Shown in pieces: positions 37,247 to 50,506 of a DNA stretch of 64,000 bases (position 1 is its first letter; every line of letters begins with the position of its first letter). The position numbers were made by a program, and so were the translations under genes. Below the pieces are notes generated by a model that worked only from the letters and a program-made list of their open reading frames with translations, ran no database searches and had not been told where the DNA came from. The DNA lies in NCBI GenBank assembly GCA_033439265.1, contig JAVTVX010000035.1, forward strand, positions 10,318,001-10,382,000. The letters are read 5' to 3'. Source of the DNA: Dillenia suffruticosa. Its lineage: Eukaryota > Streptophyta > Magnoliopsida > Dilleniales > Dilleniaceae.

Positions 37247-38074
37247 CATTGAAGGAAAAACAGTCACAGGGGGATAAATTCAATCTCCCATCTATTCAAA
37301 ACTTATACAATCATTGAAGTAAAAAAAACTTGTTGCAGCAAGGTTCTTTCCTTTTCATATCAATTCAAGCAACATGAAAGAAAGAAGGTCCTTCTACTTG
37401 TCAAGCCATTTCCCTGCTACTATTGTGAACAGATACTATTATGAATTTGTCCCTTTCCCATTCTTTCTTGTTTAGCCATTAGTAAAAGTTTTTGGTAGTT
37501 TCATTTTAGGACTTACTCATTGCTCACTTCCCCTCTTTCTTGGCTTCAACGTATTTCTCCAAATTTTTCTCTTTTTTCTAGTGTAAAGTAATTTATAGGC
37601 AATTCTTTTTGCCTTTACTTTTTCTTGTATTTCTTTTTCCACCAGTAAGATTCTTTATTTATAGGTACACGTCACTTTTATCACTAAATACACTGTCAAC
37701 AATAGTTTTCACATGAAACGCCATCTCTTCTCTTGCCTTATTAAGGTCACGTTGTACTTCTCCTAAGGCCTCTTCTCCTACTCTCTCCATAAAATTGTTT
37801 CGTGTCTCATCGTTAAAATTCCACTACCTAATCCTAAGGGTTGTTCATGCTTTGCTTCTATGAATACTATGCTTGAACAACATTCTTGGGTAATTTCTTG
37901 GGTTTTTATTTAGTTATGATGATTGCAAAAATGCAAAACAAAAACCAAGTAAGACATGCCTAATAACAAGCACAATCCAACAACGGAAGCAAAATGGCTT
38001 TCGTAGGGAAGCGCTATGTCCCAACATAAGTCTTTTGAAATCACTGAGAAGGTTGAGAAAGAGCTTAGGTAAAA

Positions 38075-38148
38075 TGTCTAAGCCCGGATTCGAACCGGGG
38101 ACCTATAGTATGTGAGACTAGCATAATAACCAACAACACCACCCAGAC
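38075..38148 (-). tRNA. tRNA-Val (CAC), array copy 27
   Basis: CAC, B box GGTTCGAATCC, TTTT present. The A box is slightly changed (TGGTGTTGTTGG). Confidence 0.8.
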
Positions 38149-38974
38149 CATTGAAGGAAAAATAGCCACAGGGGCATAAATTCGATCTCCCTACCGTTTA
38201 AAAGTGATACAATCCTTGAAGTAAATAAAATTTTTGATGTTATGTTCTTTCCTTTTTGTATCAGTTCGAACAACATGAAAGAAATAAGGTCATTCTACTT
38301 GTCTAGCCATTTCCTCGCTACTATTGTGAATAGATAGTATTGTGAACTGGTCCATTTCCCCTTCTTTCTTGTTAAGCCATTAGTAAAAGTTTTTGGTAAT
38401 TTCATTTTTCGACTTACACATTGCTCACTTCCCCTCTTTCTTGGCTTCTACGTATTTCTCCAAAATTTTCTCTTTTTTATAGTGTAGAGTAATTTATAGA
38501 CAATTCTTTTGTCCTTACTTTTTCTTGTATTTCTTTTTCCACCAATTAGATTCTTTAATTATAGGTACATGTCATTTTTATCACCAAATACACTATCACA
38601 AATAGTTTTCACATGAAACGACATCTCTTCTCTTGCCATATTAAGGTCACAATGTACTTCTCCTAAGGCCTCTTCTCCTACTCTCTCCATAAAATTGTTT
38701 CTTTTCTCATCGTTTAAATTCCACCACTTAATCCTGAGGGTTGTTGATACTTTCCTTCTATGAATACTATGCTTGAAGAAAGTTCTTGGGTAATTTCTTG
38801 GGTTTTTATTTACTTATGATGATTTTGAAAATGCAAAACAAAAACCAAGTAAGACATGCCTAATAACAAGCCTAATCCAACAACAGAAGCAAAACAGCTT
38901 TCATAAGGAAGCGCTACGACACAACATAAGTCTTTTGAAATCACTTCGAAGTTTGAGAAAGAGCTTAGGTAAAA

Positions 38975-39048
38975 TGTCTGAGCCCGTATTCAAAATGGGG
39001 ACCTATAGTGTGTGAGACTACCATGATAACCAACTACACCACCCGGAC
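38975..39048 (-). tRNA. tRNA-Val (CAC), array copy 28, weak
   Basis: CAC loop intact, TTTT present. The B box is eroded (CATTTTGAATAC) and the T stem largely lost. The 5' acceptor strand is GTCCGGG. Confidence 0.65.
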
Positions 39049-39875
39049 CATTGAAGGAAAAACAGTCACAGGGGGATAAATTCAAACTCCCTACTACACA
39101 AAACTGATACGATTAGTGAAGTAAATAAAATTTTTATTGTTATGTTCTTTCCTTTTCATATCAGTTTGAACAACATGAAAGAAAGAAGATCCTTCTACTT
39201 TTCAAGCCATTTCCCCGCTACTATTGTGAACAGATACTATTGTGAACATGTCCCTTTCCCCTTCTTTCTTGTTAAGCCATTAGTAAAAGTTTTTGATAGT
39301 AAAATTTTTGGACTTACTCATTGCTCACTTCCTCTCTTTCTTGGCTTCAACGTATTTCTCCAAATTTTTCTTTTTTTGCTACTATAGAGTAATTTATAGA
39401 CAATTCTTTTTGTCTTTACATTTTCTTGTACTTCTTTTTCCACGAGTAATATTCTTTATTTTCAGGTACATGTCATTTTTATCACCAAATATACTATCAA
39501 CAATAGTTTTCACATGAAACGTCATCTCTTCTCTTGTCGTATTCAGGTCACGATGTACTTCTCCCAAGGCCTCTTCTCCAACTCTCTCAATAAAATTGTT
39601 TCGCTTCTCATCGTTTAAATTCCACCACTTAATCCTAATGGTTGTTCATACTTTCCTTCTATAAATACTATTCCTGAGGAAAGTTATTGAGTAATTTCTT
39701 GGGATTTTATTTAGTTATGATGATTGCGAAAATGTAAAACAAAAACCAAGTAAGACATACCTAATAACAAGCCCAATCCAACAACAGAAGCAAAACAGGT
39801 TTCGTAGGGAACCGCTACGATCCAATATTAGTCTTTTGAAATCACTGAGAACTTTGAGAAAGAGTTCAGGTAAAA

Positions 39876-39949
39876 TGTCTGAGCCCGGATTCGAACCGGG
39901 GACCTATAATGTGTGAGACTAGCGTGATAACCAACTACTCCACCCAGAC
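39876..39949 (-). tRNA. tRNA-Val (CAC), array copy 29
   Basis: CAC, B box GGTTCGAATCC, acceptor and T stems paired, TTTT present. A box TGGAGTAGTTGG, with one anticodon-stem change. Confidence 0.83.
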
Positions 39950-40604
39950 CATTGAAAGAAAAACAGTTACAGGGGGATTAATTCAATCTCCTTACTGTTC
40001 GAAACTGATACAATCATTGAAGTAAATAGACTTAGTTGTTAAACTATAAGTAAAAGTTCTTGATAGTTTCATTTTTAGACTTAGTCATTGCTCACTTCCC
40101 CTCTTTCTTGGCTTCAAGTTATTTCTCCAAAATTTTCTCTTTTTGCTACTGTAGAGTAATTTATAGATAATTCTTTTTGCCTTTACTTTTTCGTAAATTT
40201 CTTTTTCCGCCAGTAAGATTCTTTATTTATAGGTACACGTCATTTTTATCACCAAATACACTATCAACAATAGTTTTCACAAGAAACATCATCTCTTCTG
40301 TTGTCATATTAAGGTCACGATGTACTTCTCCTATGGCATCTTCTCGTACTCCCTCCAAAAAATTGTTTCGTTTCTCATCGTTTAAATTCCACCACTTTAT
40401 CCTAATGGTTGCTCATACATTCCTTGTATGAACACTTTGCTTGAAGAAAGTTCTTGAGTAATTTCTTGGGTTTTTATTTCATTATGATGATTGCAAAAAT
40501 GCAAAACAAAAACCATGTAAGTCATGCCTATAATGTGTAAGGCTACCGTCCCAACATAAGCCTTTTAAAATCATTGAGAAGTTTGAGAAAGAGCTCAGGT
40601 TAAA

Positions 40605-40678
40605 TGTCTGAACCCGGATTCGAACCGGGGACCTATAATGTGTGAGGCTACCGTGATGACCAACTACACCACTCAGAC
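40605..40678 (-). tRNA. tRNA-Val (CAC), array copy 30
   Basis: CAC and a good B box, but the downstream T-run is only TTT and the anticodon stem has changes (CTCACAC between TAGCC and ATTAT). A patch of its own sequence lies 80 bp away at 40,527. Confidence 0.72.
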
Positions 40679-41460
40679 CATTGAAGGAAAAACATTCACA
40701 GGGGGATAAATTCAATCTCCTTACTGTTCAAAACTAATACAATCATTGAAGTATATAAAATTTTGCAGTTATATTATTTCTTTTTCATATCAGTTTGAAC
40801 AGCATGAAAGAAAGAAGGTCCTTCTACTTGTCAAGCCATTTCCCCGCTACTATTATGAACAGATACTATTGTGAACATGTCCCTTTCCCCTTCTTTCTTG
40901 TTAAGCCATTAGTAAAAGTTTTTGATAGTTTCATTTTTGGACTTACTCATTGCTCACTTCCCCTTGTTCTTGCCTTCAATGTATTTCTCCAAATTTTTCT
41001 CTTTTTGCTACTGTAGAGTAAATTATAGACAATTCATTTTGCATTTACATTTTCTTGTATTTCTTTTTCCTCCCGTAAGATTCTTTATATACAGGTACAT
41101 GTCATTTTGATCACCAAAAACACTATCAACAATAGTTTTCACATGAAACATCATCTCTTCTGTTGTCGTATTATAGTCACGATGTACTTCTCCTAAGGCC
41201 TCTTCTCCTACTCTCTCCAAAAAATTGTTTCGTTTCTCATCGTTTAAATTCCACCACTTAATGCTAAGGGTTGTTTGTACTTTCCTTCCATGAATACTAT
41301 GCTTGAAGAAAGTTCTTGGGTAATTTCTTGGGTTTTTATTTAGTTATGATGATTGCGAAAATGCAAAACAAAAAGCAAGGTACCAAATAACCTGCCCAAT
41401 CCAACAACGGAAGGAAAAACAGTCACATGGGTTTTTATTTAGTTATGATGATTGTGAAAA

Positions 41461-41534
41461 TATCTGGGCCCAGATTCGAACTGGGGACCTATAGTGTGTG
41501 AGACTAGTGTGATAACCAACTACACCACCCAGAC
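41461..41534 (-). tRNA. tRNA-Val (CAC), array copy 31
   Basis: CAC. The T stem CCCAG/CTGGG stays fully paired through changes on both strands, and the acceptor gains a G-C pair (CCCAGAT). TTTT lies two bases further down. The 3' flank is rearranged, being a repeat of sequence 100 bp away. Confidence 0.8.
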
Positions 41535-42345
41535 CATTAAAGGAAAAACAGTCACACGAGGATAAATTCAATCTCCCTACTGTTCAAAACTGAAACAATC
41601 ATTGAAGTAAATAAAAATTTTGCTGTTATTTTCTTTCCTTTTCATGTTAGTTTGAACAACATAAAAGAAAGAAGGTCCTTCCATTTGTCAACCAATTGAG
41701 CAGACACTATTGTGAACTTGTCCCTTTCCCCTTCTTTCTTGTTAAGCCATTAGTAAAAGTTTTTGGTAGTTTCTTTTTTGGACTTACTCATTGCTCACTT
41801 CCCCTCTTTATTGGCTTCAACGTATTTCTCCAAACTTTTCTCTTTTTTCTAGTGTAGAGTAATTTATAGACAATTCTTTTTGCCTTTGCTTTTTCTTGTA
41901 TTTCTTTTTCCACCAGTAAGATTCTTTATTTATAGGTACACGTCATTTTTATCACCAAATACACTACCAGCAATAGTTTTCACATGAAACGTCATCTCTT
42001 CTCCTGCTGTATAAAGGTCACGATGTACTTCTCCAAAGCCCTCTTCTCCTACTCTCTCCATAAAATTGTTTCGTTTCTTTTCGTTTAAATTCCATCACTT
42101 AATCCAAAGGGTAGATCATACTTTTCTTCTATGAATACTATGCTTGAAGAAAGTTCTTTGGTAATTTTTTGGGTTTTTATTTAGTTATGATGATTGCGAA
42201 AGCACAAAACAAATCGAAGTAAGACATGCCTAAAAACAACCCCCAATCTAACAATGGAAGCAAAACAGCTTTCGTAGGAAAGCGCTATGACCCAACATAA
42301 GTCTTTTGAAATCACTATGAAGTTTGACAAAGAGCACAGGTAAAA

Positions 42346-42419
42346 TGTCTGAGCCCGGATTCAAACCGGGGTCCTACAGTGGGTATGACTAGCCTGATAA
42401 CCAACTACACCACCCAGAC
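42346..42419 (-). tRNA. tRNA-Val-like, anticodon UAC, array copy 32
   Basis: Loop CATACCC gives UAC, with A instead of U at position 33. Boxes and TTTT are present. The loop as a whole is unusual. Confidence 0.62.
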
Positions 42420-43245
42420 CATTGAAGGAAAAACAGTTACAAGGGGATAAATTCAATCGCCCAACTGTTCAAAACTGATACAATCATTGAAGTAGATAAA
42501 CTTTTTGCTATTTTGCTCTTTCCTTTTCATATCAATTCGAACAACACGAAAGAAAGAAGGTCGTTCTACTTGTCAAGCCATTTCCCCGCCACTAGTATGA
42601 ACAGATACTATTGTAAACTTGTCCCTTTCCCCTTCTTTCTTGTTTAGCCATTAGTAAAAGTTTTTCGTAGTTTCATTTATGGATTTACTCATTGCTCACT
42701 TCCCCTCTTTCTTGGCTTCAACAAATTTCTCCAAAATTTTCTCTTTTGTCTAGTGTAGAGTAATTTATAGATAATTCTTTTGCCTTTACTTTTTCTTGTA
42801 TTTCTTTTTCCACAAGTAAGATTCTTTATTTACAGGTACACGTCATTTCTATCACCAAATACACTATCGGCTATAGTTTTAGCTTGAAATGTCATCTCCT
42901 CTCTTACCTTATTAAGGTCATGACGTACATCTCCTTTGGCCTCTTCTCCTTCTCTCTCTATAAAATTGTTTCATTTCTCATCGTTTAAATTCCACCACCA
43001 AATCTTAAGGGTTGTTTATAATTTCCTTCTATGAATACTATGCATGAAGAACGTTCTTGGGTAATTTCTTGGGTTTTTATTTAGTTATGATGATTGCGAA
43101 AATGCAAAACAAAAACCAAGTAAGGCATACTTAATAACAAGCCCAATCCAATAACGGAAGCAAAACAGTTTTCGTAGGGAAGTGTTACGACCCAATATAA
43201 GTCTTTTGAAATCAATCAAAAGTTTGAGAAAGAGCTGAAGTAAAA

Positions 43246-43319
43246 TGTCTGAGCCCGTATTCGAACCGGGGACCTATAGAGTATGAGACTAGCGTGATAA
43301 CCAACTACACTACCCAGAC
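43246..43319 (-). tRNA. tRNA-Val-derived copy 33, anticodon CAU
   Basis: Loop CTCATAC gives CAU. B box GGTTCGAATAC, TTTT present, acceptor 5' strand GTCTGGG. Confidence 0.72.
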
Positions 43320-44143
43320 CATTGAAGGAAAAACAGTCATAGGAGGATAAATTCGATCTCCCTACTATTCAAAACTGATACAATCCTTCAAGTAAATAAA
43401 ATTTTCCTTGTTATGTTCTTTATTTTCATCAGTTCAAACAACATGAAAGAAAGAAGGCCCTTCTACTTGTCATGCCATTTCCCCGTTACAATTGTGAACA
43501 AATACTATTATGAACTTGTCCTTTTCCCCTTCTTTCTTGTTAAGCCATTAGTAAAAGTTTTTCATTGTTTCATTTTTGGACTTACTCATTGCTCACTTCC
43601 TCTCTTTCTTGGCTTCAACGTATTTCTCCAAATTTTTCTTTTTTTGCTACTGTTGAGTAATTTATAGACAATTCTTTTTGCCTTTACATTTTCTTGTATT
43701 TCTTTTTCCACAAGTAAGATTCTTTATTTACAGGTACAGGTCATTGTTATCAACAAATACACTACCAACAGCAGTTTTCACATGAAACGTCATCTCTTCT
43801 CTTCCCGTATTCAGGTCACGATGTACTTCTCCTAAGGCCGCTTCTCTTACTCTCTCCGTAAAATCGTTTCGTTTATCAACCTTTAAATTCTACCACTTAA
43901 TTCTAAGGGTTTTTCATAATTTCCTTCAAAGAATACTATGTTTGAAGAAAGTTCTTCGGTAATTTCTTGGTTTTTTATTTACTTATGATGATTGCGAAAA
44001 TGCAAAATAAAAACCAAGTAAGACATACTTAATAACAAGCCCAATCCAACAATGGAAGCAAAACAACTTTCGTCGGGAAGCGCTACGACCCAACATAAGT
44101 CTTTTGAAATCACTCAGAGGTTTGAGAAAGAGCCCAGGTAAAA

Positions 44144-44217
44144 TGTCTGAGCCCGTATTCGAACCAGGGACCTATAGTATGTGAGACTAGCGTGATAACC
44201 AACTACACCACCCAGAC
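44144..44217 (-). tRNA. tRNA-Val (CAC), array copy 34
   Basis: CAC in loop CTCACAT, acceptor intact, TTTT present. B box GGTTCGAATAC slightly off consensus. Confidence 0.8.
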
Positions 44218-45040
44218 CATTGAAGAAAAAATAGTCACAGGTGGATAAATTCGATCTTCCTATTGTTCAAAACTGATATAATCCTTGAAGTAAATAAAAT
44301 TTTTGTTGTTATGTTCTTTCCTTTTCATATCAGTTCAAACAACATGAAAGAAAGGACCTTCAACTTGTCAAGCCATTTCCCCGCTACTATTGTGAACAGA
44401 TAATATTGTGAAGTTGTCCCTTTCCCCTTCTTTCTTGTTAAGCCATTAGTAAAAGTTTTTAATTGTTTCATTTTTGGACTTACTCGTTGCTCACTTCCCC
44501 TCTTTCTTGGCTTCAACATATTTCTCCAAATTTTTCTTTTTTTGCTACTGTTGAGTAATTTATAGACAATTCTTTTTGCCTTTACATTTTCTTGTATTTC
44601 TTTTTCCACAAGTAAGATTCTTTATTTACAGGTACAGGTCATTTTTATCACCAAATACACTACCAACAGTAGTTTTCACATGAAACGTCAACTCTTCTCT
44701 TCCCGTATTCCGGTCACGATGTGCTTCTCCTAAGGCAAGTTTCTCCTACTCTCTCCATAAAATCATTTCGTTTCTCAACGTTTAAATTACCACTTAATCC
44801 TAAGGGTTGTTCATAATTTCATTCTAAGAATACTATGCTTGAAGAAAGATTTTGGGTAATTTCTTGGTTTTTTATTTACTTATGATGATTGCAAAAATGC
44901 AAAACAAAAACCAAGTAAGACATACATAATAACAAGCACAATCCAACAACGGAAGCAAAACAGTTTTCGTAGGGAAGCGCTATGACCCAACATAAGTCCT
45001 TTCAAATCAATCAAAAGTTGGAGAAAGAACTCAGGTAAAA

Positions 45041-45114
45041 TGTCTGAGCCCGGATTCGTACCGAGAACCTATAGTGTGTGAGACTAGCGTGATAACCAAC
45101 TAAACCACCCAGAC
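45041..45114 (-). tRNA. tRNA-Val (CAC), array copy 35
   Basis: CAC and TTTT, but the B box reads GGTACGAATCC. The invariant TTC of the T loop is altered in the same way as in copy 36, so these two units are close relatives. Confidence 0.72.
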
Positions 45115-45941
45115 CATTAAAGGAAAAATTGTCAGAGGTGGATAAATTCAAACCCCCTATTGTTCAAAACTGATACATTCCTTGAAGTACATAAAATTTT
45201 TGTTGTTATGTTCTTTCCTTTTCGTATCAGTTCAAACAACATGAAAGAATGAAGGTCCTTCTACTTGTCAAGCCATTTCCCCACTACAAATGTGAACAGA
45301 TAATATTGTGAAGTTGTCCCTTTCCCCTTCTTTCTTGTTAAGCCATTAGTAAAGTTTTTAATTGTTTCATTTTTGGACTTACTCGTTGCTCACTTCCCCT
45401 CTTTCTTGGCTTCAACGTATTTCTCCAAATTTTTCTTTTTTTGCTACTATTGAGTAATTCATAGACAATTCTTTTTGCCTTTACATTTTTTTGTATTTCT
45501 TTTTCCACAAGTAAGATTCTTTATTTACAGGTACAGGTCATTTTTATCACCAAATACACTACCAACAGTAGTTTTCACATGAAACGTCAACTCTTCTCTT
45601 CCCGTATTCCGGTCACGATGTGCTTCTCCTAAGGCAAGCTTCTCCTACTCTCTCCATAAAATCATTTCGTTTCTCAACGTTTAAATTCTACCACTTAATC
45701 CTAAGGGTTGTTCATAATTTCATTCTAAGAATACTATGCTTGAAGAAAGTTCTTGGGTAATTTCTTGGTTTTTTATTTACTTATGATGATTGCAAAAATG
45801 CAAAACAAAGACCAAGTAAGACATACATAATAACAAGCCCTATCCAACAACGGAAGCAAAACAGTTTTTGTAGGGAAGCGCTTTGACACAACATAAGTCC
45901 TTTGAAATCAATCAGAAGTTGGAGAAAGAACTCAGGTAAAA

Positions 45942-46015
45942 TGTCTGAGCCCGAATTCGTACCGAGGACCTATAGTGTGTGAGACTAGCGTGATAACCAA
46001 CTAAACCACCCAGAC
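45942..46015 (-). tRNA. tRNA-Val (CAC), array copy 36
   Basis: Same GGTACGAATTC-type T-loop change as copy 35. CAC and TTTT kept. Confidence 0.72.
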
Positions 46016-46842
46016 CATTAAAGGAAAAATTGTCACAGGTGGATAAATTCAAACCCCCTATTGTTTAAAACTGATACATTCCTTGAAGTAAATAAAATTT
46101 TTGTTGTTATGTTCTTTCCTTTTCGTATCAGTTCAAACAACATGAAAGTATGAAGGTCCTTCTATTTGTCAAGCCATTTCCCCGCTACTAATGTGAACAG
46201 ATAATATTGTGAAGTTGTCCCTTTCCCCTTCTTTCTTGTTAAGCCATTAGTAAAAGTTTTTAATTGTTTCATTTTTGGACTTACTTGTTGCTCACTTCCC
46301 CTCTTTCTTGGCTTCAACGTATTTCTCCAAATTTTTCTTTTTTTGCTACTATTGAGTAATTCATAGACAATTCTTTTTGCCTTTACATTTTTTTGTATTT
46401 CTTTTTCCACAAGTAAGATTCTTTATTTACAGGTACAGGTCATTTTTATCACCAAATACACTACCAACAGTAGTTTTCACATGAAACGTCATCTCTTCTC
46501 TTCCCGTATTCAGGTCACGATGAGCTTCTCCTAAGGCTACTTCACCTACTCTCTCCATAAAATTGTTTCGTTTCTCAACATTTAAATTCTACCACTTAAT
46601 CGTAAGGGTTGTTCATATTCTCCTTCTATGAATACTATGCTTGAAGTAAGTTCTTGGGTAATTTCTTGGTTTTTTATTTACTTATGACGATTGCGAAAAT
46701 GCAAAACAAAAACCAAGTAAGACATACATAATAACAAGCACAATCCAACAACGTAAGCAAAACAGTTTTCGTAGGGAATCGCTACGACCCAACATAAGTC
46801 TTTTGAAATCAATTAGAAGTTTGAGAAAGAGCTCAGGTAAAA

Positions 46843-46916
46843 TGTCTGAGCCCGGATTCGAACAAGGAACCTATAGTGTGTGAGACTAGCGTGATAACCA
46901 ACTACACCACCCAGAC
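46843..46916 (-). tRNA. tRNA-Val (CAC), array copy 37
   Basis: CAC, acceptor intact, TTTT present. The 5' side of the T stem is changed (CCTTGTTCGAATCC), weakening the T arm. Confidence 0.75.
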
Positions 46917-47675
46917 CATTGAAGGAAAAACAATCACAGGAGGATAAATTCGATGTCCCTACTATTCAAAATTGATACAATCCTTGAAGTAAATAAAATT
47001 TTTCTTGCTATGTTCTTTCTTTTCAAATCAGTTCAAACAACATGAAAGAAAGAAGGCCCTTCTACCGGTCATGCCATTTCCCCCACTACAATTGTGAACA
47101 AATACTTTTGTGAACTTGTCCCTTTCCCCTTTTTTCTTGTTAAGCCATTAGTAAAAGTTTTTCATTGTTTCATTTTTGGACTTACTCATTGCTCACTTCC
47201 CCTCTTTCTTGGCGTCTACATATTTCTCCAAATTTTTCTTTTTTTACTTCTATTGAGTAATTTATAAACAATTCTTTTAGCCTTTATATTTTCTGGTATT
47301 TCTTTTTCCACCAGTATGATTCTTTATTTACAGGTACACGTCATTTTTATCACCAAATACACTATCAACGTTAGTTTTTACCTGAAACGTCATCTCTTCT
47401 CTTGCCGTATTCAGGTCACGAGGTACTTCTCCTAAGGCCTCTTCTCCTACTCTCTCTCTCCATAAAATCGTTTCGTTTCTCAACGTTTAAATTCTACCAC
47501 TTAATCCAAAGTGTTGTTCATAATTTCCTTCTATGAATACTATGCTTGAAGAAAGTTCTTGGGTTATTTCTTGGGTTTTTATTTACTTATGATAACAGCT
47601 TTCGTAGGGAAGCGCTACGACCCAACATAAGTCTTTTAAAATCACTCAAAAGTTTGAGAAAGAGCCCAGGTAAAT

Positions 47676-47749
47676 TGTCTGAGCCCGGATTCGAACCGGG
47701 GACCTATAGTGTGTGAGACTAGCGTGATAACCAACTACACCACCCAGAC
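47676..47749 (-). tRNA. tRNA-Val (CAC), array copy 38
   Basis: Consensus-quality body with CAC and GGTTCGAATCC, but the downstream run is only TTT (CAATTTACC). Confidence 0.82.
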
Positions 47750-48576
47750 CATTGAACGAAAAATTGTCACAGGTGGATAAATTTGATCTCCCTATTGTTC
47801 AAAACTGATACAATCCGTGAAGTAAATAAAATTTTTGTTGTTATGTTCTTTCCTTCTCGTATCAGTTCGAACAACATGAAAGAAAGAAGGTCCTTCTACT
47901 TGTCAAGCCATTTCCCCACTACTATTGTGAATAGATAATATTGTGAAGTTGTCCCTTTCCCCTTCTTTCTTGTTAAGCCATTAGTAAATGTTTTTAATTG
48001 TTTCATTTTTGGACTTACTCATTGCTCCCTTCCCCTCTTTCTTGGCTTCAACGTATTTCTCCAAATTTTTCTTTTTTTGCTACTGTTGAGTAATTTATAG
48101 ACGATTATTTTTGCCTTTACATTTTCTTGTATTTCTTTTTCCACAAGTAAGATTCTTTATTTACAGGTACAGGTCATTTTTATCACCAAATATACTACCA
48201 ACATTAGTTTTCACATGAAACGTCATCTCTTCTCTTCCCGTATTCAGGTCACGTTGTGCTTCTCCTAAGGCTGCTTCTCCTACTCTCTCCATAAAATCGT
48301 TTCGTTTCTCAACGTTTAAATTCTACCACTTAATCCTAAGGGTTGTTCATAATTTCCTTCTATAAATACTATGCTTGAAGAAAGTTCTTGGGTAATTTCT
48401 TGGTTTTTTATTTACTTATGATGATTGCGAAAATGCAAAACAAAATCCAAGTAAGACATACTTAATAACAAGCCCAATCCAACAACGGAAGCAAAACAGT
48501 TTTCATAGCGAAGCGCTACGACCCAACATAAGTCTTTTGAAATCAATCAGAAGTTTGAGAAAGAGCTCAGGTAAAA

Positions 48577-48650
48577 TGTCTGAGCCCGGATTCAAACCGG
48601 GGACCTATAGTGTGTGAGACTAGCGTGATAACCAACTACACCACCCAGAC
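48577..48650 (-). tRNA. tRNA-Val (CAC), array copy 39
   Basis: CAC, acceptor and T stems paired, TTTT present. T loop TTTGAAT. Confidence 0.86.
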
Positions 48651-49473
48651 CATTGAAGGAAAAACAATCACAGGAGGATAAATTCGATATCCCTACTATT
48701 CAAAACTGATACAATCCTTGAAGTAAATAAAATTTTTCTTGTTGTGTTCTTTCTTTTCATATGAGTTCAAACAACATGAAAGAAAGAAGGCCCTTCTACT
48801 TGTCATGCCATTTCCCCACTACAATTGTGAACAAATACTATTGTCACCTTGTCCCTTTCCCCTTCTTTCTTGTTAAGCCATTAGTAAAAGTTTTTCACAA
48901 TTTCATTTTTGGACTTACTTATTGCTCACTTCCCCTCTTTCTTGGCTTGTACATATTTCTCCTAATTTTTCTTTTTTTGCTTTTCTTGAGAAATTTATAG
49001 ACAATTCTTTTTGCCTTTACATTTTCTTGTATTTCTTTTTCTACCAGTTTGATTCTTTATTTACAAGTACACATCATTTTTATCACCAAATAACTATCAA
49101 CATTAGTTTTAATAGGAAACTTCATCTCTTCTCTTGCCGTATTCAGGTCACGATGTACTTCTCCTAAGGCCTCTTCTCCTACTCCTTCCATAAAATCGTT
49201 TCATTTCTCAACGGTTAAATTCTACCACATAATCCTAAGGGTTGTTCATAATTGCCTTCTATGAATACTATGCTTGAAGAAAGTTCTTGGCCAATTTCTT
49301 CGGTTTTTATTTACTTATGATGGTTGCGAAAATGCAAAACAAAAACAAGTAAGACATTCATAATAACAAGCCCAATCCAACAACGGAAGCAATACAGCTT
49401 TCATAGGGATGCGCTACGACCCAACATAAGTCTTTTGAAATCACTCAGAGGTTTGAGAAAGAGCCAAGGATAA

Positions 49474-49547
49474 TATCTGAGCCCGGATTCAAACCGGGGA
49501 CCTATAGTATGTGAGACTAGCATGATAACCAACTACACCACCCAGAC
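49474..49547 (-). tRNA. tRNA-Val (CAC), array copy 40
   Basis: CAC, paired T stem. The 3' end reads CTCAGATA and no T-run follows, so 3' processing is doubtful. 5' acceptor GTCTGGG. Confidence 0.72.
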
Positions 49548-50432
49548 TATTAAAGGAAAAATTGTCACAGGTGGATAAATTCGATCTCCCTATTGTTCAA
49601 AACTGATATAATCCTTGAAATAAATAAAATTTTTGTTGTTATGTTCTTTCTTTTTCGAATCAATTCGAACAACATGAAAGAAAGAAGGTCCTTCTACTTG
49701 TCAAGCCATTTCCCCGCTACTAATGTGAACAGATAATATTGTGAAGTTGTCCCTTTCCCCTTCTTTCTTGTCAAGCCATTAGTAAAAGTTTTTAATTGTT
49801 TCATTTTTGGACTTACTTGTTGCTCACTTCCCCTCTTTCTTGGCTTCAACGTATTTCTCCAAATTTTTCTTTTTTTGCTACTATTGAGTAATTTATAGAC
49901 AATTCTTTTTGCCTTTACATTTTTCTGTATTTCTTTTTCTACAAGTAAGATTCTTTATTTACAGGTACAGGTCATTTTTATCACCAAATACACTACCAAC
50001 AGTAGTTTTCACATGAAACGACATCTCTTCTCTTCCCGTATTCAGGTCACGATGAGCTTCTCCTAAGGCTACTTCTCCTACTCTCTCCATAAAATTGTTT
50101 CGTTTCTCAACGTTTAAATTCTACCACTTAATCATAAGGGTTGTTCATATTCTCCTTCTATGAATACTATGCTTGAAGTAAGTTCTTGGGTAATTTCTTG
50201 GTTTTTTATTTACTTATGACGATTGCGAAAATGCAAAACAAAAACCACGTAAGACATACATAATAACAAGCACAATCCAACAACTGAAGCAAAACAGTTT
50301 TCGTAGGGAATCGCTACGACCGAACATAAGTCTTTTCAAAACAGTTTTCGTAGGGAAGCGCTACGACCCAACATAAGCCTTTTGAAATCACTCAGAAGTT
50401 TTGAGAAAGAGCTTAGGTAAAATGGTTGAACT

Positions 50433-50506
50433 CAGATTCGAACCAGGGACCTATAGTGTGTGCGACTAGCATGATAACCAACTACACCACCCAAACCATT
50501 GAAGGA
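50433..50506 (-). tRNA. tRNA-Val (CAC), array copy 41, G at position 33
   Basis: Loop CGCACAC: CAC kept but U33 replaced by G. 5' acceptor GTTTGGG and 3' AACC differ from consensus. It belongs to a subtype shared with copies 43, 48 and 54. TTTT present. Confidence 0.7.
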
